64,000 bases of DNA from Boswellia sacra (GCA_013180625.2 SNVD02001406.1:1-64000), one strand, 5' to 3'; positions 1 through 12,198 are shown, counted from the first letter of the stretch. Numbers and translations: made by a program. The notes: generated by a model not told the origin, from the letters alone.

Positions 1-766
1 TTGTATCATCTATCATGAAATTGTCTCTGTTGCGTTTGATGAATGAAATCCTAAGATGGGTAATTTTTTTTACAGGCTGTTCACTGGTGCTTTCTAGTTT
101 GATATTTGGCTTCTGATATTTGTTTCTATGTTACTCTGGTTTTGCGTTTTTAATTTACAGTAAGGCCCCTTTAATATTTGTTGTTTATATATAAGTTTGT
201 GTTTAACAAAGTGTTTGATGAAATGTTTGAATGAAATACAAGATGAAAAAATTGAACCACTAGATTTTAGAATGATCTGTCTATATATAGTTTAATATTT
301 TGTTTGTTATACAAAATAATTTCTCTTATCTACGTATATACTTGGAATTTATATAAACATTTTGTGGCCTTTTATACTGCGAGATAATGTATTGTTGCGA
401 ATGTTTGGACTTGGGCCTTTAGAATTGGGCTTGTTCGAAAAGATTGTTAATTGAGTAATTATATTCAAACGAGTAAATAATATATTTACAACATTTGTAC
501 AATCAAAATTTCATAACATGATATGGTAGTCTATATAACGAAAATTCGTTGAAGGAGGCAAAAATCAAAAATAAATGGAAAAATTACATCTCTAATAAGA
601 TTTTATCACTTAGGCTGTCACATAATTATGTAGAATTTATATTGAATAAGTGTTGTAAGTCTATCATTATTGTATTCAAATTTATGAATTTATTGATTTC
701 ATTTGTATTTATCCTTGTGATCAATGGGACTGAATAGTTAAAGACAATATATATTTTAACACAAAG
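1..766. other. AT-rich intergenic stretch, nothing recognised
   Basis: No open reading frame with plausible coding character is seen on either strand. It may include the 3' flank of a gene lying to the left of the window, but no stop codon, splice site series or domain could be tied to one. Confidence 0.5.
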
Positions 767-935
767 TTGTGACACAATTCATTGACATTATTTTCTACCT
801 TTTAAGCTTTTGATTTCACCAAATCCAATGATTGAGATTAAAATTCAAAAAGTTATATCTAAAGCTGCTAACTTATCAATCATCTCAATCATTGAATTTT
901 ATAAATTAATGGTTAGAAATTTGTGTCTAAATATA
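767..935. repeat. MITE-like inverted-repeat element, copy 1
   Basis: The two halves are imperfectly complementary: CAATGATTGAGAT on the left (about 828-840) faces ATCTCAATCATTG on the right (about 882-895), and GTGACACAATT at the left end faces AAATTTGTGTC at the right end. The reverse complement of the right half resembles the left half of the element at 22141-22300, so this looks like a dispersed short non-autonomous DNA element present twice in the window in opposite orientation. Borders are approximate; no target duplication could be fixed. Confidence 0.45.
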
Positions 936-1604
936 TGTAAAAAAAATTATATCAAAAGATCTCTTTCTATAGTTAAAAGGATGAATTGATTTAATTACGA
1001 ATGTGGTATATCTCTTCATTAAGCATAATTTATTATAATTTTGTGGACTTTTTACCCGGCAGCCTAGGTGACCGCTTCATATATCACTTCTTTTGCCAGA
1101 ATTTCCACATTTTATAACTTCCAATAACCCTTTTACCGGCCAAACGTTATTATTTATTTTATTTTCTGTGTCATTATAGGGTATATGTATTAATAATTTC
1201 CTTAGAATTTTATTTTAACAATATATAAAATAATTATAGGTTCATATTAATTAATAATATTTATCATAGAGATGAAAATATATTTTATATTATTGAAAAA
1301 ATAATATAAGGTATCATTATATTTTACTATAATATCATTTAACTAACAATTTTACCAAAAGGTAAGCTAATAAAAAATTATTTTTATTACTTTCAGGTTA
1401 ACAAATTGCATTTTTAATTTTATTTTTATTCTTTTACATATGCACTCGTACGTTTTAGTATGACATTTACAAATTTTACGGTTAGGAGAACTGTACACTT
1501 AGCAAGGTTGTCTTATGTCTTTTAGGGGGTCAGATGATGTTTTCTCAACACCAAGGGGGCTAGGTGGATTTCTCAATAAAAAGAATGTAGCCCTTACCTG
1601 GTGC
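936..1604. other. AT-rich spacer upstream of the CDC20 pseudogene
   Basis: No gene is recognised. The stretch ends in the promoter region of the CDC20-like pseudogene; a pyrimidine-rich leader (about 1630-1800) follows it. Confidence 0.4.
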
Positions 1605-1609
1605 AACGG
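1605..1609 (+). promoter_or_regulatory. possible MSA (mitosis-specific activator) core
   Basis: AACGG lies about 235 bp upstream of the CDC20-like ATG. AACGG is the core of the MSA element bound by three-repeat MYB factors in promoters of plant G2/M genes, CDC20 included. A five-base match is weak alone; the support is its position upstream of a CDC20 relic, consistent with a duplicated gene that brought its promoter along. Confidence 0.25.
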
Positions 1610-1842
1610 GTATGTGAACACACCAACTGCAATTTCCCCCCATTAATCTCCCTCTTGTCTTCTCCTCTTCTACTCTCTTATCTTCTCTTGCAAGCAATCT
1701 CTCAACGCTTTCTCTGAATCTGTGACTCTCTCAACGTTTCTTTCTTTCTGGCTCTGTGACTCGCTTTCTCTTCTCTTCAAATTCGATTTGATTATTGCAT
1801 TTTGGATTGTATTTTTTTCTTCGTTTTGTTGTTTGTTTGTCA

Positions 1843-3812
1843 ATGGATGCAGGGCCTATGAATTCTTCTTCTACTTCTACGTTGAAGGCACAATGTCGAT
1901 GCCCACTTCAACAACAAAGAAGAATTTCCAAAGAAAATGTAAGTTTAGATTATTTACTTTCAATTTTTTCAGTTTAATTAGAAGTAAAAAAAAAAATGTA
2001 TATTGGTTTTGTTGTTGATTAGGTTTTTTTCTTATTTTGTAATCTGATTTTGTTTTGTGAATCCCAGTTGGATAGATTTATACCCAACCGATCAGCAATG
2101 GACTTTGACTTCGCGCATTACATGCTAACTCAAGGGGGCAAAGCCATGGAGAAGGAGAAAACTCCTGACGCGGCGGAAGTGATCCCGCCAGAAAGGAAAG
2201 CTTATAGGAGGGTATTGGCTGGGGCCCTTAACATGAACAGGACATGAATTCTTGCTTTCAAGGACAAGCCTCCATCACCTGTTCAGCTTTTTCCACAACA
2301 ATATTTCTCTACTTATCTTCGACACCCCAAGCCTCGCAGGTATATTCCTAAGGTATAATACTCTGTTTGTTTAATGAAATTTGCGTAAGCTCTTTAATCT
2401 GGATTTGTAATTGAATTTGAATTGCCAGTTTTTGGATTGATTTATTCAAAGTGCCTTAATTCATATGCATGTTACGTGGACTTCGTCATCTAATGTAATC
2501 CCAAAGCATAGACCTAGACAAGTGTGCAATGTTTTTTAACCTTAGTGACCTTTTACGTGCTTTTGAATCCGTTGAACAATTATCCACTAAATCTTTCTTT
2601 CTTTCTTAACTTGATGCAGTCACACAGACTTTTGAGAAAATGTTATATCTTCCTGATCTTTTGGATGACTACTGCCTGAATTTAATGGACTGGGGCAGTA
2701 ACAATGTCCTTGCCATTGCTCTTGGAAGCACAGTGCATCTATGGGATGCCTCAGATGGTTCAGCTTCAGAATTTGTCACAATTGATTATGAAAATGGCCC
2801 TGTTACTAGTGTCAACTGGGCTGCTGATGGACGTATTGCTATTGGCCTCTACAATTCTGAAGTTCAGTTGTGGGATTCTGCTTCCAATAGACAGGTTTAC
2901 TGAAAGTTCCAGAATTATTACACTTATATAACAGAACAAAGATGATAATAATTATATACATTTCTTTTGCTGACTGATTGCTTGTTGTAATGCTATTTCT
3001 GCAGGTAAGAACTTTGAAGGGCGGCCACAGATTAAGAGTTGGATCACTGGCATGGAATAATCATATCTTAACAACCGGAGGAATGGATGGAAGGATCATA
3101 AACAATATTGTGAGACTAAGAGATCAAATTGTTGCAACCTACAGAGGTCACCAACTAGAGATTTGTGGGCTGAAATGGTCAGCTCAGGCCAACAATTAGC
3201 CAGTGGAGGCGTTGATAATCTCCTGCACATATGAGACAGATCCATGGCATCTTCAAATTCTCCAACACAATGGCTTCACAGGCTGGAGGGACACACCTCT
3301 GCAGTCAAGGCTCTTGCCTGGTGTCCTTTCCAGGGCAACCAGCTGGCCTCTGGTGGTGATGAAAGTGATCGGTGCATCAAGTTTTGGAACGCACACATAG
3401 GTGCATCCTTAAACTCTGTAGATACTGGCTTCCAAGTCTCTGCTCTGCTATGGAAAAAGAATGAAAGAGAGCTGCTTAGCTCTCATGGGATTACTCAGAA
3501 TCAACTAACTTTCTGGAAATACCCATCAATGGTGAAGATGGCAGAACTTACTGGTCATTCTTCTAGAGTCCTTCATGGCACAGGTAATAATGTGCATCAG
3601 TACTTAACTCCATATAGGCAAATCCTGTTCAATATATCTTACTGTCTCTTCTATCTTTTGTACTTTTGTCAGAGCCCAAATGGTTGTACAGTGGCATCAG
3701 CAATAGCAGATGAAACACTGATAATCTGGAAAATTTCGGGCCTCCAAAGGTATCTAAGCCTGCTCCAAAAACAACAGGTGAGTCATTTTCTCCGTTGAAC
3801 TGTATACGATGA
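1843..3812 (+). pseudogene. CDC20: CDC20-like WD40 protein, duplicated (intron-retaining) pseudogene
   Basis: The parent family activates the anaphase-promoting complex. Relic exons with GT-AG borders are 1843-1938 (starts MDAG), 2068-2352 (contains the [14 protein letters not shown] box), 2620-2894, 3005 to about 3582, and about 3673-3812, ending in a C-terminal IR dipeptide followed by TGA at 3810. WD40 repeats are clear, e.g. [35 protein letters not shown] and [15 protein letters not shown]. Lesions: TGA at 2245-2247 where an Arg codon (CGA) is expected; a frameshift just inside the third exon; a one-base loss near 3186; TGA at 3232-3234 for the Trp of a WD blade; a frameshift near 3577; a further frameshift near 3742. 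Retained introns show a DNA duplication, not a processed copy. Plants usually have several CDC20 genes, so an intact parent is expected elsewhere. Short peptides between lesions are unlikely to function. Confidence 0.9.
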
Positions 3813-4264
3813 GAGCAGAAGAAGAGATTGCAAGGTATTTCTGCTCAAGCTATGAACTTTGCTTAGTTTGGATGATAAATAAATGGCTTTGAATTGTATC
3901 GCGTCTGTGCTTAAGATAATAATGTTTCTTCTTATGCATTTTTCTCTTCATCAGAATTCCTGATTATTTAGAAATTCTGAATTTGATCACTTGAACTTGT
4001 CTGAAATTTGATTAAATTAAAATTTACATTTACATCTGAATGATATACGAATACCTTTGACTTGAATTTGAGAGTAGTTCACTTCGAATACATGTATAAA
4101 TCTAAATGATATGTATATATCATTTTTTTGTTGAATAAAAATTCTTTAAATTATTAGTCGTATTTTACAGGTTGACCAAAAAAAAATAATGATAATAACA
4201 ATGAAATAACAAATATTTCGAAGAATAGACAAAGTGGCAGTGGTGGGGATGGCGTAGTTATGAT
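3813..4264. other. spacer 3' of the CDC20 pseudogene
   Basis: AT-rich sequence with no coding signal, probably the former 3'-UTR and downstream flank of the pseudogene. Confidence 0.4.
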
Positions 4265-4712
4265 GTTTTTCCTTCAATTATGAAAAACCTAGATTGTAAT
4301 GGGTGTGTCACATTATCTGTATGTCAGCCCAATAGAAATCTGTCACAATAGGAGAAAATAATGCATAGAACTACTATCAATTATTAAGTTGTAATGGGTG
4401 TGTCACATTATCTGTATGTCAGCCCAATAGAAATCTGTCACAATAGGAGAAAAGGCATTAAGCTAGGCATATATTGACACACCCATTACAATCTAGGTTT
4501 ATCAAAATCCCCCAAGTATGACATCAACTAACTCATCAACTCGTTGGGGATTTTGATCAAGTTCAAGGACATATATTGAGGTACAGTTTTTCCTTCAATT
4601 ATGAAAAACCTAGATTGTAATGGGTGTGTCACATTATCTGTATGTCAGCCCAATGGAAATCTGTCACAATAGGAGAAAATAATGCATAGAACTACTATCA
4701 ATTATTAAGTTG
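4265..4712. repeat. locally duplicated repeat block (127-bp direct repeats plus partial and inverted copies)
   Basis: Copy A (4265-4391) and copy C (4586-4712) are about 127 bp each and nearly identical. The inner part of the same sequence is repeated immediately after A as partial copy B (4391 to about 4453). A 25-bp segment of the unit then occurs inverted at 4475-4500. Between B and C a second inverted pair (ATCAAAATCCCC near 4501, GGGGATTTTGAT near 4546) can form a hairpin. No coding potential. Confidence 0.85.
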
Positions 4713-4855
4713 ATACATGAATAAGGTGATACGTCTACTATATTCTAAACTTTTCTTACTACTATATATTTATATTTTGTTCTTATGTTTTGTGGTAGAA
4801 TCATTAAATAGCCTTTTAAGTTAGTTGCTTTTGATTAAACTTCATATCTTAAGAA

Positions 4856-4866
4856 CTATACATACA

Positions 4867-4898
<32 letters not shown>

Positions 4899-4944
4899 CG
4901 TGTATATATATATATACACTTATATGTATGTATGTATGTATGTA
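4856..4944. repeat. inverted simple-sequence repeat (ATAC)n / (GTAT)n
   Basis: A run of CATA tetranucleotides is followed by a short ACGTGTATATAT centre and a run of TATG tetranucleotides. The arms are complementary, so the tract is a perfect-type hairpin as well as a microsatellite. Confidence 0.85.
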
Positions 4945-5454
4945 TGACTTCTTTAGCTCGCTAGGATGGATATTCGAACCTTTTGGATTGTAGTTGATAT
5001 GTTCTTTGACTTTGTAACAACTGCGCTGTAGTTTGAATCAAGATTTTTGTTTAAAGCTATAAATGTCTCACTTGATTTTATATTTCATGTTCTTCGACTA
5101 AAATTGTGAACTACACATAGGCATTCCAAATTTTGCTATTCTGTATTCTTAATTTTAACTGAATAGTGTAACATTTGTTAGAAACTCCTAACTTTTATAT
5201 ATATATCAAGTACTGCAGGTTCTAGCTAAACCAACAAATAGTATATTGAAAACTGTAGTAAAATCCTATAATTCGTCCGTTCTTCTAGTCAAATTAGAGA
5301 ATGCTTGTACATGTTGGTTATTTATTTCCCTTTCGTTGTCTTTATTATTTGCCAAGAGGTGAAATATATGTTAATGGATAAGACTACAAAAAATAAATGC
5401 GCGAATTCAAGAAAAATATATCCTAACAATTGATCATATCCTTGCATTACAACA
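4945..5454. other. spacer, nothing recognised
   Basis: AT-rich sequence with no supported gene, ending at the target-site duplication of the first copia element. Confidence 0.4.
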
Positions 5455-5459
5455 AAACC

Positions 5460-6018
5460 TGTTGCACAATGTGAAAACGATACCAACAAAACAACTAAAT
5501 GCACAACCACAAACTATACCAGATAATTGAATATGATAACAACTAAAGAGGACAACCAATCAACCAATAATGCAGAAATAGAAAGAACGCCAAGATTTAA
5601 CGATGTTTGGTATTGTTACCTACATCCTTGGGCGCCGCTTAAGAAACCTATTACTATCTTTAAAGAGAATTACAAACTTTTGGGCCACAATACAAATATC
5701 ACAACTATTGGATCAAATTGCAATTACCTGAATAGTTGAGTCAAACTGTAATTATCCAAACAATTGGGTAATACTACAAATACCTAAAACCAAAGGAAAA
5801 AAAACAAATATTACAAACTTTAAGGTCCTTAATAAAAGACCATTAAACTATAAGATCTTATATTGAGACCTTACAAATATGAGAGGGTAAAGGGGAATTT
5901 CAATGGGACACATAAACATCTTTCACATGATTTTTTTTATAAGCCTACATGAGACTCAAGCTTTACTACTTAACCAATGTGGGATTTCTCCCACTTGCAT
6001 GAGCCAAAAAACTCAACA
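5460..6018 (-). repeat. 3' LTR of copia element 1
   Basis: About 559 bp, TG at 5460 and CA at 6017-6018 on the plus strand. Aligns from end to end with the LTR at 10200-10762. Confidence 0.92.
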
Positions 6019-6033
6019 AATCTCCACCTTGGC
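6019..6033 (-). other. polypurine tract of copia element 1
   Basis: On the minus strand CCAAGGTGGAGATT directly precedes the 3' LTR (which starts TGTTGAG). AAGGTGGAGATT is the usual plus-strand primer site of plant copia elements. Confidence 0.8.
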
Positions 6034-6116
6034 AAATATGCCGGTCCGCCACAAATTTTTTTTTTCCTCATATTCTTTATCACAGCTACAACGCTTCCAA
6101 ATGAGTCCAATGGTGC

Positions 6117-9100
6117 GGTTAAACTCGCATAATGTTGATCAAGTCCAATCAATGAGTGAACTTGATCGCTGTCACAACCTTAGTCGACATATCTGCAGGA
6201 TTCTTAGCATTTTCAATCTTCTGAAGTAAGATTCTCCCTTCATCAATAATTTCTCGCACAAAATAATATCGAACATCAATATGTTTCATACAAATATAGA
6301 ACATTGGATTTTTCGTTAAGTGGATAGCACTCTGACTATCAAAATAAAGAGTGATCTTCTTCTGCCTAATTCCCAATTCATCTAGCAATCTCAGTAATCA
6401 AATAGCTTCCTTCACATCCTTTGTCATTGCCATATACTCTGCCTCTGTAGTAGACAAAGCCACCGTAGACTGTAAAGTAGACTTTCAACACACTGGTGCT
6501 CTTGCAAGAGTAAACACATAACCGGTTTTAGACCGACGTTTATCCAAATCACCAGCATAATCTGAATCAACATAACCAATAGCATACTGATCACACGTAT
6601 CATCCCTCTCAAAGACTAAGTCAACATCTACGATTTTCAGCAAATACCATAGAATCCATTTCATTGCTTGCCAATGTCCTTTATCAGGATCATGCATGTA
6701 CCTGCTCACAACTCCAACTGCATGTGAAATGTCGGATCTTGTACACACCATAGCATACATCAGGCTACCAACTGCGTTAGCATATGAAACTCGAGACCTA
6801 TACTCATTCCTCATCTGTACTAGAAGATAAAGTTGCACTGAGCTTCATATGAGGAGCAAGTGGGGTACTTACAGGTTTTGACTGCTCTATAATGCCAAAC
6901 CGTTGTAATACCTTCTTCAGATACTGCTTCTAAGTCAAAATAATCGTGTGTCTCCCTCTTATATCTGCTAATCTCCATACCTAATATCTTCTTAGCTTCA
7001 CCCAAATCTTTCATCTCAAACTCTCGATTCAACTGAGTCTTCAACTTTGCAATTTCTTCGACATTCAGTGAAGTTATAAACATATCATCAACATATAAGA
7101 GTAGATAAATGAAAGAACCATCACGTAGCCTCCGAAAATATACACAATTATCAAATTTGCTTCTTATATACCTTTGACCTATCATAAACCGATCAAATCG
7201 CTTGTACCACTGTCTCGGAGATTGCTTCAAACCATAAAGCGATCTTTTCAGCTTGCACACCAAATTTCCCTTATCAGCAACTTTGAATCCCTCAGGCTGA
7301 GTCATATAAATTTCCTCTTCCAAGTCACCATGTAAAAATGCAGTTTTTACATCAAGTTGAACTAGTTCCATATTCATCTAAGCTACCAAGGCCAACAAAA
7401 TTCTAATGGAAGAATGTTTCACAACTGGAGAAAATATTTCATTATAGTCAATTCCTTCCCTCTGAGCGTAGTGTTTAGCCACCAACCTTGCTTTGTAGCG
7501 GACGTCATTCTTGTCAGGAAATCTATCTTTTTTTGTATATACCCATGTGCACCCAATTGTATTTTTACTCTTCGATAGTTGAGCTAGGTCCCAAGTTTTA
7601 TTCTTCTGAAGAGATTGCATCTTTTCACTCATAGCTGTCTTCCACTTATCAACTTCAGAACATCTGATTACCTCTTTATAAGTGGAAAGAGTATCATCAT
7701 CTACAATTAGAAGTGCATAGGCCACCATATTAGCAAATCGAGTAGGCCTGCGAATCTCACGTCTTGGCCTATTAATTGCAATAGATTCTTGTTGCTGTTG
7801 AGGTTTCTGAGTAGAACTCTCTCCATCATCTCCCAAATCCTCCTTTGTCACAGGTGTACCATAATCTATCTTAATCGATCTAATTGGGTTCAATATTGTC
7901 GTTTCAAATTCCACCTACTGCTAAGTATGCTCCATCTGCTGTGGAGTACCATTCACTTTTGTCTGGTTTTCTGATTTCTTCAACATTGAAGACTCATCAA
8001 ATGTCACATCTCAACTTGATACAATCTTCCTCGAACTAGGACACCAAAGACGATATCTTTTTACTCCTGAAGCAAACCCTAAGAAAATCGCTTTCTTGGC
8101 TCTAGTATCCAGCTTAAATTCTTTCACATGATAATATGCAGTGAAACCAAAAACATATAAAGAATCATAATAAAAAACAGGTTGTCCAAACCATACCTCT
8201 AATGGAGTTCTATCACCAATAGCAGTTGAAGGTAAACGATTAATGAGATAACACGCATAAGTCATAGCCTCAGCCCAAAATTCTTTGCCCAACCCAGCAT
8301 TGAACAACATACACTGAACTTTCTCCAGCAATGTTCGGCTTATGCGTTCTGCCATCACATTCTGCTGTGGTGTACCTCTAACCGTAAAATGACATACAAT
8401 ACCTTCATCTTGACACAATTTTAAAAATTGATCACTACAATACTCACCACTATTATCTGTTCTGAGATGCTTAATCTTCTTGCCAGTTTGTGTCTCAATC
8501 ATCTTTTTTCACTTAAGGAAAGCACTAAGTGCATCATCTTTTGATTTCAAATAGTACACCCAAGTTCTTTTGGATAAGTCATCAACAAAAGTAACAAAGT
8601 AGTACCTACCTCCCATAGATGCGATTTTGGTAGGTCCCCACACATCTAAGTGAATATAATCAAGAATACCCTTGGTATTATGAATAGCAGTGCCAAATTT
8701 CACTCTCTTCTGCTTTCCCATAACACAATGCTCACAAAAATCCAGCTTGCAAGTTTTTACACCTTTCAATAAGCCTCGTTTCACGAAACTGAATAAGGCT
8801 TTCTCACCTGCATGTCGTAAACGTATATGTCACACTTTAGTGATCTTTGAATCTGTATCATTATCAAAAATCATAGCCGCTGATCCAATAACTGTACTAC
8901 CATTATGGTAATACAAGTTGTTCCTCCTAGTGGCTTTCAATACCACAAGAGCGCCTGAAGTGACCCTCAGAATACCATCTCGAATAGATACCGCACAACC
9001 TTTATATTCTAAGGCTCTCAAAGAGATGAGATTTTTCTTCAATTTCGGTACATACCGAACATCTGTCAAAACTTTAATCAGTCCATCATGATTCCTCAAT

Positions 9101-10034
9101 CGGATCAAACCTATCCCAGCAGTATGGCAAATATCATCATTGCATATATACACAATTCCACCATCAAGCTCTTCAAGCTAAAAGAATCATTCCTTATGTG
9201 GACACATATGATAAATACAATCCAAATCCATAATCCACTTATTAGAATTAGAAGTGGATGGATGACCAACTAGACATATATCTGAATCACTGTCATCCTC
9301 ACGCTCAACAACACATGCATCAGAAACAACCTTGTCCTTATCTTTCTTTTTCAACTTCGGATAATCTTTTTTACAATGCCCTTTCTCACGATAAAAGGCA
9401 CACTCATCTTTTCCTAATCTACCCCTCGACCAAGATTTTCTCCTTTTCCCTGGTTTCCTACTTTGATTATGTCCTCTCACTATCAATGCATCTATTGACG
9501 CATCCCTATGTTCTCTTTGGTCTTTTTTACAAATTTCATAATTCAACAAAGCAGAACAAACTTCTTCAAAAGACAGTTTATCTTTCCCATGTCCTAAACA
9601 TATATGTCCTAAACAATTAACTTATTAAACTCATCAATATGAGAATTGATGCTCGTACCTGGCTTTAACTGAAGACAGAACAATCTCTTTAATAGATACA
9701 GCCAATTCTCATTGCTTTTCTTCATATATTTGTTTTCTAGCGCCTTCTACAATTTGCTTGCAGATGTCTCTTTTATGAACGGATACTTCTGTTTTCTACA
9801 CAAACAAGAGCGAATCAACCCACAAGCTTTTATATTCAGCCTATCCCAATCTCTTGCGCTGATAGCTTTTGGTTTTGTTTCTTCCAGAACAATATCCAAA
9901 TCTTGCTGATGCAACCCGTCCAACACTTCACTCTGTCATAAGTCGAAATTATTTTGACCATCAAAATTTTCAACATCTATTTTTGCATTTGTCACAGTCA
10001 CTGCTTTATCCGGTACAGTTGACGATGCTGCCAT
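6117..10034 (-). pseudogene. copia element 1 gag-pol polyprotein remnant
   Basis: The relic starts at ATG 10034-10032 (MAASSTVPDK). Gag runs to about 9190 and ends in a damaged zinc knuckle: the fragment near 9390-9430 reads CAFYREKGHCKKDYP, with two knuckle Cys positions replaced by Tyr. Next come the GAG-pre-integrase region and integrase core (8011-8784, with LDVWGP and LRTDNSGEY), reverse transcriptase (6485-7914, with DVKTAFLHGDL and the catalytic YVDD intact in LLLYVDDM) and RNase H (6149-6388, DSQSAIHLTKNP). In-frame stops lie at 7378, 7915, 7921, 8011 and 8509 (plus-strand start of each triplet); frameshifts lie near 6840-6900 and 9550-9600. The relic follows the gene order and motifs of Tnt1-like copia elements. 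Confidence 0.9.
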
Positions 10035-10184
10035 CACTACCTCTCACAAATAAGCTCGATACATAAATCACCAATAACCAAGCTCCAACAAACTATTATA
10101 TTCAATAACTAGCAATCCAAACTCAACAGCCTAGAATTGTAGTAAGTGTTTCAATGAAATAGCCACTCACTACCCAAAACCTTA

Positions 10185-10197
10185 GGATTTAATACCA
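10185..10197 (-). other. primer binding site of copia element 1
   Basis: Minus-strand TGGTATTAAATCC begins two bases after the 5' LTR. It resembles TGGTATCAGAGCC, the site complementary to initiator tRNA-Met used by many plant copia elements, with several changes. Confidence 0.65.
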
Positions 10198-10199
10198 AT

Positions 10200-10762
10200 T
10201 GTTACGTAATGCGAAAGCGATACCAATAAAATAACCAAATGCACAATCATAAATCATGCCGGATAATTGAATATAATAACAACTAAATTGGGTAACCAAT
10301 CAACCAACAATGCTAAAATAGAAAGAACACCAAGATTTAACGAGGTTTAGTATCACAAACTTACGTCCTCGAGCGATGTTAAAGAAACCTTTCACTATCT
10401 TCAAAGAAAATTACAAACTCTTGGGCCACAATACAAATACCACAACTATTGGGTCAAACTGTAATTACCCGAATACTTGGATCAAATTGTAATTATCCAA
10501 ACAATTAGGCAATACTACAAATACCTAAAATCAAAGGGAAAAAAACAAATATTACCAATTTTAAGATCCTTAATGAAAAGCTCATAAACTATAAGGTCTT
10601 ATATTGAGACCTTACAAATATGAAAGGGTGAAGGAGAATTTCAAGAGGATACATAAACATCTCGCATATGACTTCTTTTATAAGTCCACATGAGACCTAA
10701 GCTTTACTACTTAGCCAATGTGGGATTTCTCCCACTTGCATATGAGCAAAAAAAACTCAACA
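10200..10762 (-). repeat. 5' LTR of copia element 1
   Basis: About 563 bp, beginning TG at 10200 and ending CA at 10761-10762, followed at once by the target duplication AAACC. Confidence 0.92.
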
Positions 10763-10767
10763 AAACC

Positions 10768-12014
10768 AACTAACTACACATTAGATTAGAAATAACAACA
10801 ATCTCGATGAGTATGCCACGACTTCGAATACGATACTATCAAACGAAAAATCCCTTTCAACTATATTCTTTTTTGTTCGATTAAACATATATAAAAGATA
10901 TGATTTTAAGGGCATGTTTGGAAACTGAGCTAGAGGTGGGATTAAACTATTATTTGAGACTACTTATCCCAGTTATTGTTTAGAATAATTTTTGAATATT
11001 GAGATTAGATTACAGTGAGTCCCAATCTTTTTTTCTTTTCCTCAACTTATGGGACAAGGAGGCCCATGTATTTATATGGGACAAGCATTTAAAAATTAAA
11101 AATAATAAAATAAATATTTTAAAATAAATATTAATGTAATAATATCAAATTAAGAAATAAATAATAAAATTAGTATTAATTTGAAATTATTAATTATGTA
11201 ATAAAATTAAAAATAAATGATAAAAATAATATAAATTACTTAATTAAAATAATATTAATTTTTAAAATTATATTGTAATTCAAATATAATATTAATAACA
11301 AATAAAAATAAACAATATTAAACTTATATTAAATAATATTAAAAAAACTTACTTTTTAATAACATAGTAATATTCAATAATTTTGAAATAAATATAATTT
11401 TTAAATATTTTAAATTTTTAATTATGATGTAACAAAAATAATTTTTGTTATAAATATTTTATTTTTCATAATATTACAAATTTTTTATTTTTATTATGAT
11501 TCATAATATTATAATTAAAACATATTATAATAATAAATAAAAATCAAATATTATTAAATTCATATTAAATAATATTAGAAATACCTATTTTTATAAAATA
11601 ATAATTTTTAAATAAATGTATTTTAAATTTATTTAAATATTTAATTAAATATAAAAATGATATAAAAATAAATTAATCTTGAGTAAAATATTAAATTAGT
11701 TTATATTTAAAGGTTAATTTTTTAAAAATTTATTATATACTAATATAGTCCAATCTCATATTACATCAAATATAAGATAATACTATCTATAGTCCAGTTC
11801 TATCCCAATTCTAATTTTAATCCTAGTCCAGTCTAGTCTCAACTAACACGTATATTAATTTAATAACTTCCCATTACTTGTGGGCTGGAAATACCCTCTT
11901 TTTTTTTCTCGAACGTTACTAAAATTTTAAGCTAAAAGAGTTTGAGTAGAACAAAATTCTCGAAGTTGACAATTTAGATGAATTGAATCTGTGTGTGGAA
12001 CCTGGGATGAGATT
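10768..12014. other. very AT-rich spacer, possible relic DNA element
   Basis: No gene. About 11050-11750 is almost pure A/T low-complexity sequence. The borders (GGGCATGTTTGGAAACTG near 10911; AGTCCAGTCTAGTCTCAACTA near 11827) recall ends of plant non-autonomous DNA elements, but no convincing inverted repeat pairs the two ends. Confidence 0.4.
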
Positions 12015-12198
12015 GGCTCGAAAATTAAAAAGCTTGTCGCTTGATATAAAGTAAAAGCATAAACATAAATTAGATTTACATATATACATGCATATTCTAA
12101 GTTGATGGCTCAAAAATTAAAAACCTTGTCGCGCTTGATATAAAGTAAAAGCATAAACATAAATTAGATTTACACACATACATGCATATTCTAAGATG
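12015..12198. repeat. tandem duplication, about 92-bp unit
   Basis: The unit at 12015-12106 is repeated at 12107-12198 with few changes; both contain the stretch from TTGATATAAAGTAAAAGCAT through CATGCATATTCTAAG. Confidence 0.88.

Larger units (their letters stand above)
5455..10767 (-). mobile_element. complete but decayed Ty1/copia LTR retrotransposon with target duplication
   Basis: The element spans 5460-10762 and is transcribed leftwards. It has two LTRs starting TG and ending CA, a PBS-like site next to the right (5') LTR, a polypurine tract next to the left (3') LTR, and a gag-pol remnant in copia order (gag, integrase, reverse transcriptase, RNase H). The 5-bp direct repeat AAACC flanks it exactly (5455-5459 and 10763-10767), so this is an undisturbed original insertion. 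Its LTRs differ visibly at many positions (roughly one in eight to ten by eye), so the insertion is old. The gag-pol frame is broken many times, so it is not autonomous. Confidence 0.93.

Noticed and set aside
10911..11870. Possible complete DNA transposon around the AT-rich block
   Set aside because: The left end resembles a transposon end but the right end is not its inverted complement, and no target duplication is visible.
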